A DNA stretch of 14,550 bases from Desulfobulbus sp. Its GTDB lineage: Bacteria > Desulfobacterota > Desulfobulbia > Desulfobulbales > Desulfobulbaceae. Position 1 is the first letter of the stretch, and each line of letters opens with the position of its first letter. Shown piece by piece: positions 7,236 through 14,320 of this stretch. The translations under genes and the position numbers were made by a program. Under the pieces are notes generated by a model that was not told where the DNA came from, did not search any database, and worked only from the letters and a program-made list of their open reading frames with translations. The DNA lies in assembly GCA_028684915.1 (NCBI GenBank), contig JAQUEZ010000151.1, forward strand, positions 1 to 14,550, in the 5' to 3' direction.

Positions 7236-8867
7236 ATGTTTTGTAACCAGTGCGAACAGACCGCTAAAGGGATTGGGTGTAACATCGCCGGAGTGTGCGG
7301 CAAAAGCGAGGAGGTCGCCGACCTCCAGGATCTGTTGATCCATGCACTGCAGGGGCTTGCCCTCTTTGCGCAAGAAGGCCGAAAAAAAGGCATTATCGAT
7401 GATGCTACCGATCTCTTTGCTTTGGAGGCCATCTTTTCCACCTTGACCAATGTCGATTTCGACCCAGATCGATTTGTGGTCCTGATCAACAAGACGGTGG
7501 AACTGCGCGAGGCGATGAAGGCCAAGGTTGCAGCAGCCGGCGGCAAGACCGATTTCACTGAGGCCCCGGCCACCTTTATCCCGACCGGCTCCGTGACTGA
7601 TCTCGTGACTCAGGGCGCAGCTCTGAAACTGATCGAGAATCTTGACAGTGATGTCAATATCCGTTCTCTTAAACAGACCCTGTTATACGGTCTCAAAGGC
7701 ATTGCCGCCTACGCCGATCACGCCGCCATCCTGGGCCAAAAGGACCCGGCCATTGCCGCCTTTTGTTACGATGCCCTGGCCATCCTCCTTGTCCCTGGCC
7801 TGACCGTGGAGCAGTGCGTTCCCGTAGCCATGAAGGCTGGCGAGATCAACCTGCGCGCCATGGAGCTGCTTGATGCCGCCAACACTGGCACTTACGGCCA
7901 TCCGGTGCCTACCCCGGTGCCGCTGGGACATCGCAAGAACAAATGCATCCTGATCACCGGCCATGACCTCCATGACCTGGAACTGTTGCTCAAGCAGACC
8001 GAAGGCAAGGGGATCGACATCTACACCCACGGCGAAATGCTACCCTGCCATGGCTATCCGGAATTGAAGAAATATCCCCATTTCTACGGTCATTTCGGCA
8101 CCGCCTGGCAGAATCAGCACAAGGAATTTCCCAATTTTCCGGGACCGATCCTGTTCACCACCAACTGCATCCAAAAGCCGCGCGACGACTACAAGGACCG
8201 GGTCTTCACCAACGGTCTGGTGGGCTGGCCCGGCGTGAAACATATCACCGACAAAGACTATTCGGCAGTAGTGGCCATGGCCTTGGCCATGCCTGGCTTC
8301 ATCGACGAGGTTGATAACGGTCAGGTCTTGGTCGGTTTTGGCCGCAATGCCGTATTTGGCGTGGCTGACAAGGTGATCGAGGCGGTCAAATCGAAAGCGA
8401 TCCGCCATTTTTTCCTGGTGGGCGGCTGCGACGGCGCCAAGCCAGGTCGCGATTACTTCACAAAGTTTGTCGAGCTGGTGCCCAAAGACTGCGTGGTGCT
8501 GACGCTCGCCTGCGGCAAATTCCGCTTCTTTGACCAACAACTGGGCGATATCGGCGGCATTCCTCGCCTGCTCGATGTTGGACAATGCAACGACTCCTAT
8601 TCCGCTATTCAAATCGCAGTGGCCTTGGCCAAAGCCTTTGACTGCGAAGTCAACGACCTGCCGCTGTCCATGATCATCTCCTGGTATGAGCAGAAGGCGG
8701 TGGCGGTGCTCTTGACCCTGTTGTATCTCGGCATCAAGGACATCCGTCTCGGACCGTCGCTGCCAGCCTTTATTACCCCAGCGGTGCTGCAGTTTCTGGT
8801 CGACACCTTCGACATTAAACCCATCGCCGCCAATCCCGAGGATGACCTGAAAGCGATTCTCGGATAA
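7236..8867 (+). CDS. hcp: Hybrid cluster protein (hydroxylamine reductase / NO-detoxifying), clade with N-terminal [4Fe-4S]
   Basis: Hcp is a cytoplasmic Fe-S enzyme that reduces hydroxylamine in vitro and is implicated in nitric oxide reduction and protein S-nitrosylation. The product has 543 residues, against about 550 for E. coli and Desulfovibrio. Cys3, Cys6, Cys15 and Cys21 match the N-terminal [4Fe-4S] ligands of Desulfovibrio Hcp. All hybrid-cluster ligands are visible: His243, Glu267, Cys311, Cys398 (GGCDGA, persulfide position), Cys426 (ACGKF), Cys451 (GQCND) and Glu485 (WYEQK). ATG 7236 is chosen because it follows AGAGGAGG and starts the family's MFCNQCEQT; an upstream in-frame ATG would add 18 unrelated residues. 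A partner reductase (hcr) is not in the window. A strong terminator follows, then the RIC gene on the same strand. Confidence 0.97.
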   Translation: MFCNQCEQTAKGIGCNIAGVCGKSEEVADLQDLLIHALQGLALFAQEGRKKGIIDDATDLFALEAIFSTLTNVDFDPDRFVVLINKTVELREAMKAKVAAAGGKTDFTEAPATFIPTGSVTDLVTQGAALKLIENLDSDVNIRSLKQTLLYGLKGIAAYADHAAILGQKDPAIAAFCYDALAILLVPGLTVEQCVPVAMKAGEINLRAMELLDAANTGTYGHPVPTPVPLGHRKNKCILITGHDLHDLELLLKQTEGKGIDIYTHGEMLPCHGYPELKKYPHFYGHFGTAWQNQHKEFPNFPGPILFTTNCIQKPRDDYKDRVFTNGLVGWPGVKHITDKDYSAVVAMALAMPGFIDEVDNGQVLVGFGRNAVFGVADKVIEAVKSKAIRHFFLVGGCDGAKPGRDYFTKFVELVPKDCVVLTLACGKFRFFDQQLGDIGGIPRLLDVGQCNDSYSAIQIAVALAKAFDCEVNDLPLSMIISWYEQKAVAVLLTLLYLGIKDIRLGPSLPAFITPAVLQFLVDTFDIKPIAANPEDDLKAILG

Positions 8868-8896
8868 GTCGTTATCATTCGTTTCAATGCCTACCG

Positions 8897-8929
8897 CCCT
8901 CCACCGAATCCTTCTGGTTCGGTGGAGGG
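8897..8929 (+). terminator. Strong hairpin terminator after hcp
   Basis: CCCTCCACCGAA (8897-8908) pairs perfectly with TTCGGTGGAGGG (8918-8929) around a 9-base loop, 29 bases after the hcp stop. Only a short T-rich tail (TGTTCTC) follows. It probably separates hcp from scdA, at least partly. Confidence 0.7.
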
Positions 8930-9016
8930 GTGTTCTCAAAGCACAACATATCGACATCGCAGAGACTGCAAGGGCCACGTTGCCAAGACTCCATTATTAT
9001 TTTAGAGGAGACGTTT

Positions 9017-9730
9017 ATGCAGCAAAGAACACCAGAGAATACAACTATCGGCGAGATTGTTGCCGCCGATTTCAGAACTGCTAAGGTCTTTGAAGCGCAT
9101 GAAATCGATTTCTGCTGTGGCGGCAACATCGCACTCTCGACTATCTGCTCAGAAAATGGACTCAATTTTGATGCGCTAAAAAAGGAATTGGAGGCGGTGC
9201 AGAATGCACCAATCGAACGGAGCCAAAATTATTCATCATGGGAACTGCCGTTTCTTGCCGACTATATTGTCAACACCCATCATGCCTATCTCAAAGAAAA
9301 TGATGCCCAAATTGCTGCCTATGCCCGCAAGATTGCCGGCGTTCATGGCGCTCATCACCCTGAGGTAATTGAGATTGCCGCAATCTTCGACAAGATAGCA
9401 ACCGATATGACAGCCCACCTAACGGAGGAAGAAGAGGTTCTCTTTCCAGCCCTCAAACGAGCCGATGCGGCCAGGATATCGGGAGCCACGCCGGAGGCGA
9501 AGGATCGGGACACGATCCGGGCATCTCTACTCAAACTACATCGCGAGCACGAGGAAATCGGTGATGCCGTCCATTCGATTCGTCATCTTTCCAAAGACTA
9601 TGCGATCCCTGGCGATGCCTGCAATACCTTCATGGTCACCTACCAAAAACTCAAAGAGTTTGAGGACGACCTCCACAAGCATGTCCACCTGGAGAACAAC
9701 ATCCTTTTCCCCAAGGCTGCAAGCCTCTAA
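9017..9730 (+). CDS. scdA: Iron-sulfur cluster repair di-iron protein (RIC; ScdA/YtfE)
   Basis: RIC proteins restore Fe-S clusters damaged by nitric oxide or peroxide and carry a hemerythrin-type di-iron site. The 237-residue product starts with a DUF542 domain (about 6-60) containing DFCCGG with Cys33 and Cys34. The hemerythrin-like domain follows (about 80-235). Likely di-iron ligands by comparison with E. coli YtfE are His88, His134, Glu138, His178, His222 and Glu226, with the HLTEEEEVLFP and HLENNILFP helices. The start at 9017 follows GAGGAG and begins the family domain; the longer upstream frame would overlap the terminator of hcp. It sits between hcp and a PAS protein on the same strand, giving a nitrosative-stress group. 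Confidence 0.95.
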   Translation: MQQRTPENTTIGEIVAADFRTAKVFEAHEIDFCCGGNIALSTICSENGLNFDALKKELEAVQNAPIERSQNYSSWELPFLADYIVNTHHAYLKENDAQIAAYARKIAGVHGAHHPEVIEIAAIFDKIATDMTAHLTEEEEVLFPALKRADAARISGATPEAKDRDTIRASLLKLHREHEEIGDAVHSIRHLSKDYAIPGDACNTFMVTYQKLKEFEDDLHKHVHLENNILFPKAASL

Positions 9731-9754
9731 CCTTCCTTACGCGGAGAGAACGAC

Positions 9755-10189
9755 ATGGACAGACAGCTCCAGCAATTGATTGAACGTTCGGCCGATGCGA
9801 TTCTTGTTGCTGATCGGCAGGGGCAAATTCGTTATTGGAATGACGGAGCTGAGCGCATGTTTGGCTACAGCGCTGTCGAGGCCGTAGGACAATCCCTTGA
9901 TCTGATTATTCCGGAGAAGCTGCGCTCCCGTCATTGGGAAGGTTTTTTTCGGGTCATGGCCACAGGGCAAACCAAATACGTCTCTGACCTGCTTACCACT
10001 CCAGGTGTTCGCAAGGACGGCACCCGTCTTTCATTGGAATTCAGCATTGTGCTGCTGCGTAACGACGGCAATGAAATTGAGGGATGCGCTTCGATCATGC
10101 GCGATGCGACATCGCGCTGGCAAAAGGAAAAGGCGTTGAAAGAGCGCCTGGCGGCCTGCGAAACCAAGCTCCAAGCCGCGTCCGCCTGA
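9755..10189 (+). CDS. Single-domain PAS sensor protein, possible heme-binding
   Basis: The 144-residue soluble protein is one PAS fold (about 5-118) followed by a charged helix that could form a coiled coil (about 122-142). PAS signatures are RSADAILVADRQGQIRYWND, ERMFGYSAVEAVGQ, RKDGTRLSLEFSI and the final IMRDATSRW. There is no kinase, cyclase or DNA-binding output domain. The F-helix region reads PEKLRSRHWEGFFR; aligned without gaps to Bradyrhizobium FixL as I remember it, His60 falls on the proximal heme ligand His200 and Arg66 on Arg206, while the distal Arg220 position is Leu80. It lies 24 bases after scdA with GGAGAG before the start, so probably in the same operon. PAS is certain; heme binding is a hypothesis. 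Confidence 0.88.
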   Translation: MDRQLQQLIERSADAILVADRQGQIRYWNDGAERMFGYSAVEAVGQSLDLIIPEKLRSRHWEGFFRVMATGQTKYVSDLLTTPGVRKDGTRLSLEFSIVLLRNDGNEIEGCASIMRDATSRWQKEKALKERLAACETKLQAASA

Positions 10190-10230
10190 CTCAGGGCGGA
10201 TTCGGCTGACCGGTTACAAGAAGAGTCCTA

Positions 10231-10284
10231 AAGAAAAAACGTATAAAAATCGTGATTGATTCCGATCACGATTTTTATACGTTT
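10231..10284. terminator. Bidirectional terminator, perfect 20-bp stem
   Basis: AAACGTATAAAAATCGTGAT (10237-10256) pairs perfectly with its reverse complement at 10265-10284 around an 8-base loop. On the minus strand the stem ends in a run of six T (10239-10234), so it works well as the korB terminator. It also lies 47 bases after the PAS gene stop. The two units converge here. Confidence 0.85.
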
Positions 10285-10303
10285 AGGTTGTGCGAAAAGT
10301 AGT

Positions 10304-11161
10304 TTAACCAAAGGCGCGTATGCTCGCAGCCAGTTTGTCCAGATCAACTCGACGCTCAAACAGAGGCTGTTGGTCATGGGCGTAGGCCACGAGTTGCTCT
10401 TCAAAAACAGGTTTCTCTCGGCGGTAGAAAATCCCCAGGAACAGTTCCTCCTCTTCGCAAGCTCGAGCAAAGGCCTGATTCCTATCGCTGGGATCATGGT
10501 CTTTGGGGAGCTGCTTAGTATGCTCAGTGAACCACTGGTAGGTATTGAGTTTGTTAAAGGTGACACAAGGTTGGAGAATATCCACCAAGGCATAACCGCG
10601 GTGCTCGATAGCCGCCTTGAGGATTGCCCGAGTTGCCTCAGGATTGCCGACATAGGCCCGAGCAACAAAGGAGGCATTCAGGGCAATAGCCACCGAGAGC
10701 GGATTGAAGGGCTCAGCAAGAACCCCGTTGACCTGTAAGGGTGTCACAAATCCCTGACGGCTGGTGGGGGAGGCCTGTCCCTTGGTCAGTCCATACACCA
10801 TATTGTTATGGACGATGTTGGTAAGATTCGGGTTGCGGCGGATGCAATGGAGAAAATGATTGCCCCCCTCGCCATACATGTCGCCATCGCCGCTTTCAGC
10901 TATCACTGTCAGGCGAGGGTTGCTCATTTTGATAGCGGTAGCAGGTGGCAGGGCTCGGCCATGCAGTCCATTAAAAAAATGAGCGTTGCAATATTGCGGA
11001 ATCTTGGCCGCCTGGCCAATACCCGAAACGAGAACCGTCTGTAAGGGATCAAGGTTCAACTCGGTCAAGGTGTCGCCAAGGATTTTAAGGATACCATGAT
11101 TTCCGCATCCAGGGCACCAGGCAATGTCACAGTCGCGTTTGATCCAGGTATCCTGACTCAT
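10304..11161 (-). CDS. korB: 2-oxoacid:ferredoxin oxidoreductase beta subunit (probably 2-oxoglutarate)
   Basis: This subunit binds thiamine diphosphate and a [4Fe-4S] cluster; with KorA it makes acyl-CoA, CO2 and reduced ferredoxin from a 2-oxoacid and CoA. The 285-residue product has [10 protein letters not shown] (Cys16, Cys19), the TPP motif [14 protein letters not shown] (89-102), [16 protein letters not shown] (119-134) and [11 protein letters not shown] (Cys199). In many relatives a cluster cysteine follows SGIG; here that residue is Gln50, and Cys58 lies shortly after. The start overlaps the korA stop as ATGA, so the two are translationally coupled. No separate ferredoxin-like delta subunit is present. 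Substrate preference cannot be read with certainty. Confidence 0.92.
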   Translation of the reverse strand: MSQDTWIKRDCDIAWCPGCGNHGILKILGDTLTELNLDPLQTVLVSGIGQAAKIPQYCNAHFFNGLHGRALPPATAIKMSNPRLTVIAESGDGDMYGEGGNHFLHCIRRNPNLTNIVHNNMVYGLTKGQASPTSRQGFVTPLQVNGVLAEPFNPLSVAIALNASFVARAYVGNPEATRAILKAAIEHRGYALVDILQPCVTFNKLNTYQWFTEHTKQLPKDHDPSDRNQAFARACEEEELFLGIFYRREKPVFEEQLVAYAHDQQPLFERRVDLDKLAASIRAFG

Positions 11162-12849
11162 CTGTTTACCTCCTTTTGCAACAGGTCGATCACTTCATCG
11201 ACACTAAAGGCCAGCCCATTATACTTCAGCCATTGATCCGCTATGGTACATCCGGTTTCTGCACGTAACAGTCGTGCAAATTGGCCGGTGGCATTGTTTT
11301 CCACAACAATAATTCGCTCCGCCCTCTGCAGGTAAGCATCTACACTATCCGGTAGCGGGTAAACCTGGATGCAGTGGAGAAAGGCTGTGTCTGCAGAAGC
11401 AATCTTGCCAAGAGCTTCACTGATTACAGGCCCGGTTGAACCCCAGGCAACGAGCAAGCGACGATAATTGTCCGGTCCATATAATCGGGGCTGTATGGCA
11501 AGGCGGGTACGCAATAATTCCGTTTTGGCCACGCGTTTGTCGACCATGGCAACTCTGGTAACGAAATCCTCGGTTATCCTGCCTTGAGTATCATGTTCAT
11601 CACTATCGACACAGACCAATCCTTCTCCATACCCAGGAATCCCCCGAGGGGAAATCCCATTGTCGGAATAGGCATAACGCTCATAGTCCGGCATGGTCGC
11701 AATGATCTGGGGTCGCGGAGGTTCTTGGGGCAGTTGGAATGGGGCGAGGTCGTAAAGAGAGTCGAGCAAATATTGGTCAGTGAGCAGGATGACCGGAGAC
11801 TGGCTCTCATCGGCCATGGTAAAGGCATGGCGAGTACATTCGAAGGCTTCTTCAGGTGATCCTGGCGCAAGAATGGCCCGTGGAAACTCACCATGGCCGG
11901 AATAACGGGCAATTTCAAGGTCTCCCTGTTCGGTTCGGGTTGGCAGGCCGGTTCCGGGGCCAGGCCGCTGAGCAATATGAATCACCAGGGGGGATTCAAT
12001 TATCCCACACAAACTCAGTCCTTCGGCCATAAGATCGAAACCACCGCCTGAGGTGCTGACCAAGGCACGTGCCCCGGCATACCATGCTCCAAGTCCCATA
12101 TTGATGGCACTGATCTCATCCTCGGCCTGTTCCACCACTATGCCATGGTCGGCAGCAATCCCAGCTAAATGGACAAGCACTCCCGTGGCCGGTGACATCG
12201 GATAAGAGGATATAAAATTGCATCCACCAGTAATGGCCCCAAGCGCAACGGATTGGGAACCGTCAAGGAGCAGTCGATCCTGCAATTCTTTCCCTTTTGG
12301 AAGGGAAAAACGACCTTCCAATTCAGCTGCGCTATCCCATCCAATCTGGGCTGCCCCAAGGTTCTTTTCCTGTTGCTCACCATCGGTGAAAGTGCGTCGT
12401 ATAGCCGCATCCAGAGGAACAAGATCCCACCCAAGTAACCGCATTATATAACCGCATACAATGCTATTTCCATAGATTGTCCCACCAGCCTGCTTCGAGA
12501 GTTCTTTAAGCGGCAGCGATGAAATTCCCTCCTGATCAGCAAAGTTGGCGGGGTCACCGACAAGTAAGGTATGCTTGGCAAGACGACCCCGGAGTCGAGG
12601 AAGAGCGTCACGGTCAAGAAAAATACAGCAATCTATCTGGTCGGATGAAGCCTGTACTGGTGCATTTGAAATTCGTAAATTTAGTGAATTGCTTCCGCCG
12701 CGAATACGCGACATGAATTCATTGACGGCAAATACATGCAATCCGCCGCTGCGTAAGGCTCGGCAAAGTACCAGGCCAAGGGTTTGCAACCCGTGACCAG
12801 CTTCTCCTCCGAACATCAGGCTCAAAGAATCAGGTGAGGGGATAGACAT
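11158..12849 (-). CDS. korA: 2-oxoacid:ferredoxin oxidoreductase alpha subunit with fused gamma domain
   Basis: The 563-residue product fuses the gamma domain (about 8-180; [25 protein letters not shown]) to the alpha pyrimidine-binding domain (about 195-390; [66 protein letters not shown]) and a C-terminal transketolase-like domain (about 450-555). This gamma-alpha fusion is typical of two-subunit 2-oxoacid:ferredoxin oxidoreductases. The active-site region and fusion favour a KorA-type (2-oxoglutarate) enzyme, but other 2-oxoacids are possible. GAGGAA precedes the start. The enzyme feeds reduced ferredoxin to biosynthesis or energy metabolism, and in anaerobes often runs in a reductive or incomplete TCA cycle. 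It is the first gene of a two-gene operon. Confidence 0.93.
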   Translation of the reverse strand: MSIPSPDSLSLMFGGEAGHGLQTLGLVLCRALRSGGLHVFAVNEFMSRIRGGSNSLNLRISNAPVQASSDQIDCCIFLDRDALPRLRGRLAKHTLLVGDPANFADQEGISSLPLKELSKQAGGTIYGNSIVCGYIMRLLGWDLVPLDAAIRRTFTDGEQQEKNLGAAQIGWDSAAELEGRFSLPKGKELQDRLLLDGSQSVALGAITGGCNFISSYPMSPATGVLVHLAGIAADHGIVVEQAEDEISAINMGLGAWYAGARALVSTSGGGFDLMAEGLSLCGIIESPLVIHIAQRPGPGTGLPTRTEQGDLEIARYSGHGEFPRAILAPGSPEEAFECTRHAFTMADESQSPVILLTDQYLLDSLYDLAPFQLPQEPPRPQIIATMPDYERYAYSDNGISPRGIPGYGEGLVCVDSDEHDTQGRITEDFVTRVAMVDKRVAKTELLRTRLAIQPRLYGPDNYRRLLVAWGSTGPVISEALGKIASADTAFLHCIQVYPLPDSVDAYLQRAERIIVVENNATGQFARLLRAETGCTIADQWLKYNGLAFSVDEVIDLLQKEVNR

Positions 12850-13225
12850 AAAAGTTCCTCTTAGAATGTCGATGCGTTGCCGGGAAAGGGACCTGGTGAA
12901 GGTATGCTTTTTTGACGTTCATCTCCCATGGAGGACCAAGGAATACATAGACTTTATGCGCGATTACTTGGCAAAGTGCTGAATCTGGCTGTTTTTTGTC
13001 AAATATATAGAGATTATATTCATTGGAATGGTAACATGCTTAGACGATACAAATATAATGTTTAGCCAAAATCTAGTTTGCAAAAGAGGCGTAAAAGATT
13101 GAGCCGAACATCAGTCACCTCTCTGTGCTCGGCTCGAAAATATACTACCGCAGATTGCTAAAAAACTTTAGCAGATGCCTCCTGCCAATTTGTTTTTTTT
13201 CTATTGGGAAACTGTTGAGCAGTAT
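12850..13225. other. Gene-poor intergenic region upstream of korA
   Basis: This 376-base AT-rich stretch has no supportable gene. It must contain the korA promoter on the minus strand: a perfect TTGACA lies at 13002-12997 (minus) but no good -10 box follows at the right distance. Hairpins are at 13101-13135 (listed) and at 13156-13173 (TGCTAAA-AAAC-TTTAGCA). A run of eight T lies at 13193-13200. No tRNA or known RNA gene was recognised. Confidence 0.5.
13101..13135 (-). terminator. Hairpin downstream of the eight-cysteine protein gene
   Basis: GAGCCGA (13101-13107) pairs with TCGGCTC (13129-13135), and ACA/TGT can extend it over a bulge. On the minus strand it is followed by AATCTTTTA. It is about 90 bases beyond the stop of the small minus-strand gene, so it may be that gene's terminator. 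Confidence 0.4.
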
Positions 13226-13429
13226 TTATACGTAGCCCTTACCTCCACAGGTGGGGCAAGGGGTATCAGGAGTACAGACTTGCCCGGAGCAATCCGTATC
13301 AGGGCCACACTCCTGCTGATCCGGTGTTTTGAGACCCTCCCATTCTGAACTTGTTTCGCAGATGCCACTGATCACTTTTTTCCCCATACAGGTCGGACAA
13401 ACTGTTTTTCCGGATTCTTGTGTAGTCAT
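13226..13429 (-). CDS. Small cysteine-rich zinc-ribbon-like protein, 67 aa
   Basis: No named family is assigned. The 67-residue product begins after AAGGAGG with six bases of spacing, which is a strong initiation signal. It has eight cysteines (11, 14, 24, 41, 47, 52, 58, 61). Two CPTC knuckles stand near the ends: CPTCMGKK (11-18) and CPTCGGKGYV (58-67). The second resembles half of the DnaJ CxxCxGxG zinc repeat. The two knuckles probably bind one zinc ion together; the middle cysteines could bind a second metal or form disulfides. There is no signal peptide or membrane segment. It is alone in its unit, so neighbours do not suggest a role. Confidence 0.75.
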   Translation of the reverse strand: MTTQESGKTVCPTCMGKKVISGICETSSEWEGLKTPDQQECGPDTDCSGQVCTPDTPCPTCGGKGYV

Positions 13430-13546
13430 GGGCTCCTCCTTAAAAAAACGTTTATTCAGCTGGTTAATTTCCGCTCCTGTAAATAATCATAACACTCTTC
13501 TGATATAAATCAACCATCGGAAATTATAGGAACACTGGACGAAATG

Positions 13547-13582
13547 AAACCGCCTCCTGTAACTTATATAGGGAGGCGGTTT
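13547..13582. terminator. Terminator-like hairpin with no obvious gene
   Basis: AAACCGCCTCC (13547-13557) pairs perfectly with GGAGGCGGTTT (13572-13582) around a 14-base loop. No recognised gene ends here on either strand. It may mark a deleted gene or a small untranslated transcript. Confidence 0.5.
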
Positions 13583-13846
13583 GCTTCTACAAAGGGATTA
13601 ACCCTCCGCGATGACAGGTATGTAATTCCAGTTCAGCTTATCCCAAAAGCTGCCAAGCTGCGGTTCGACCACATGACAAACCCATTCCTCCTCAGGTTTT
13701 ATAGCTCAGTGCTTTCTGTCACCTGTAAGTGATTACTTATCGCCCCCTGATATCAGTTGTTTGTATCGAACCACCCCAAACGCCTCAAGATCATTCGATT
13801 TTAATTATTATTTACAGCTGCTTTCGGGGAGCTTATTTTTTTTTAC

Positions 13847-13860
13847 AGGATAAATATCCT
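13847..13860. promoter_or_regulatory. Palindrome upstream of the 72-aa gene
   Basis: AGGATA-AA-TATCCT (13847-13860) is a perfect 6-bp dyad with a 2-base centre, 23 bases before the start codon of the next gene and 10 bases before its ribosome-binding site. It could be a repressor operator or overlap the promoter. No regulator family was recognised. Confidence 0.35.
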
Positions 13861-13883
13861 ATCGGTAAGTAAGGAGAAAAATT

Positions 13884-14102
13884 ATGAAAGACAAGAATTC
13901 GAGCACCTATAAAGGCTGGAACATCAGAGTGCATACATGTGAGTTTGTCTGTGAGTACTATTCATTCGATCTTACAGATCCATGTGGAAAATTAAAACGT
14001 GTGCCATTAGGTGGGAAGACGAAAGAGGAGGCCATGAAAAAAGCCATGGAGATGATTGACCTCGAACCGGATCCCAGTGAGTTATGTTTTTTTACTGCTT
14101 GA
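13884..14102 (+). CDS. Small hypothetical protein, 72 aa
   Basis: I do not recognise it. The start follows AAGGAG (13871-13876) with seven bases of spacing, which supports translation. The product is soluble, begins MKDKNSSTYKGWNIRVHTCE, and has cysteines at 19, 23, 34 and 68. A basic segment KLKRVPLGGKTKEEAMKKAMEMID (about 36-59) looks like a strand-turn-helix. No signal peptide or membrane segment is seen. It stands alone beside the right insertion sequence. The strong ribosome-binding site and the upstream palindrome favour a real gene. Confidence 0.65.
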   Translation: MKDKNSSTYKGWNIRVHTCEFVCEYYSFDLTDPCGKLKRVPLGGKTKEEAMKKAMEMIDLEPDPSELCFFTA

Positions 14103-14140
14103 AATTGATCTATATCCTAATATTTAGCAGTAATGTCCGG

Positions 14141-14320
14141 TTAAGGACTTGCATGGCGGATTTCCGGGAGGCCTTCCCGCTGTTCCTGTAATGTTTGGGA
14201 GGAGAACTGTTCCATCCGTGATTCATTGAGGATCTGGTTGCGCAACTGGCGGACGCGGTGAATGGAAACCGGTTCGCCGTGCTGCTCCTGGCAGTAAATC
14301 GCCAAGAGGATATAGGTGAT
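14141..14320 (-). pseudogene. C-terminal fragment of an unrecognised gene, cut by the IS element
   Basis: Reading leftward from the IS boundary, 59 codons stay open and end in TAA at 14143-14141. The residues include YILLAIYCQEQHGEPVSI and HRVRQLRNQILNES, with codon use that looks like real coding sequence. No start codon can be placed because the IS element replaces the upstream part. I could not assign a family with confidence. It may be the tail of a transposase or of a host gene broken by the insertion. Confidence 0.5.

Larger units (their letters stand above)
13430..13883. other. Gene-poor region between two small genes
   Basis: This 454-base stretch contains the hairpin at 13547-13582, a weak hairpin (AGCT 13816-13819 with AGCT 13830-13833) followed by a nine-T run (13836-13844), the palindrome at 13847-13860, and the ribosome-binding site of the next gene. 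A 62-codon frame at 13544-13732 begins inside the first hairpin without a ribosome-binding site and is not called. Confidence 0.5.

Noticed and set aside
8040..8978. Long minus-strand frame opposite hcp (312 codons)
   Set aside because: It is antisense to a well-supported hcp gene, with composition reflecting the codon bias of the real strand. The same applies to the frames at 786-1334, 3719-4351 and 10256-10738.
8930..9016. Longer RIC protein starting at 8930
   Set aside because: The start would lie at the edge of the hcp terminator, has no ribosome-binding site, and adds residues outside the family domain.
13544..13732. 62-codon frame on the + strand
   Set aside because: It begins within a perfect terminator-like hairpin, has no ribosome-binding site, and shows no recognisable protein pattern.
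12850..14320. CRISPR array, tRNA or rRNA in the gene-poor right end
   Set aside because: No regularly spaced repeats and no cloverleaf or rRNA-like sequence were seen on either strand.
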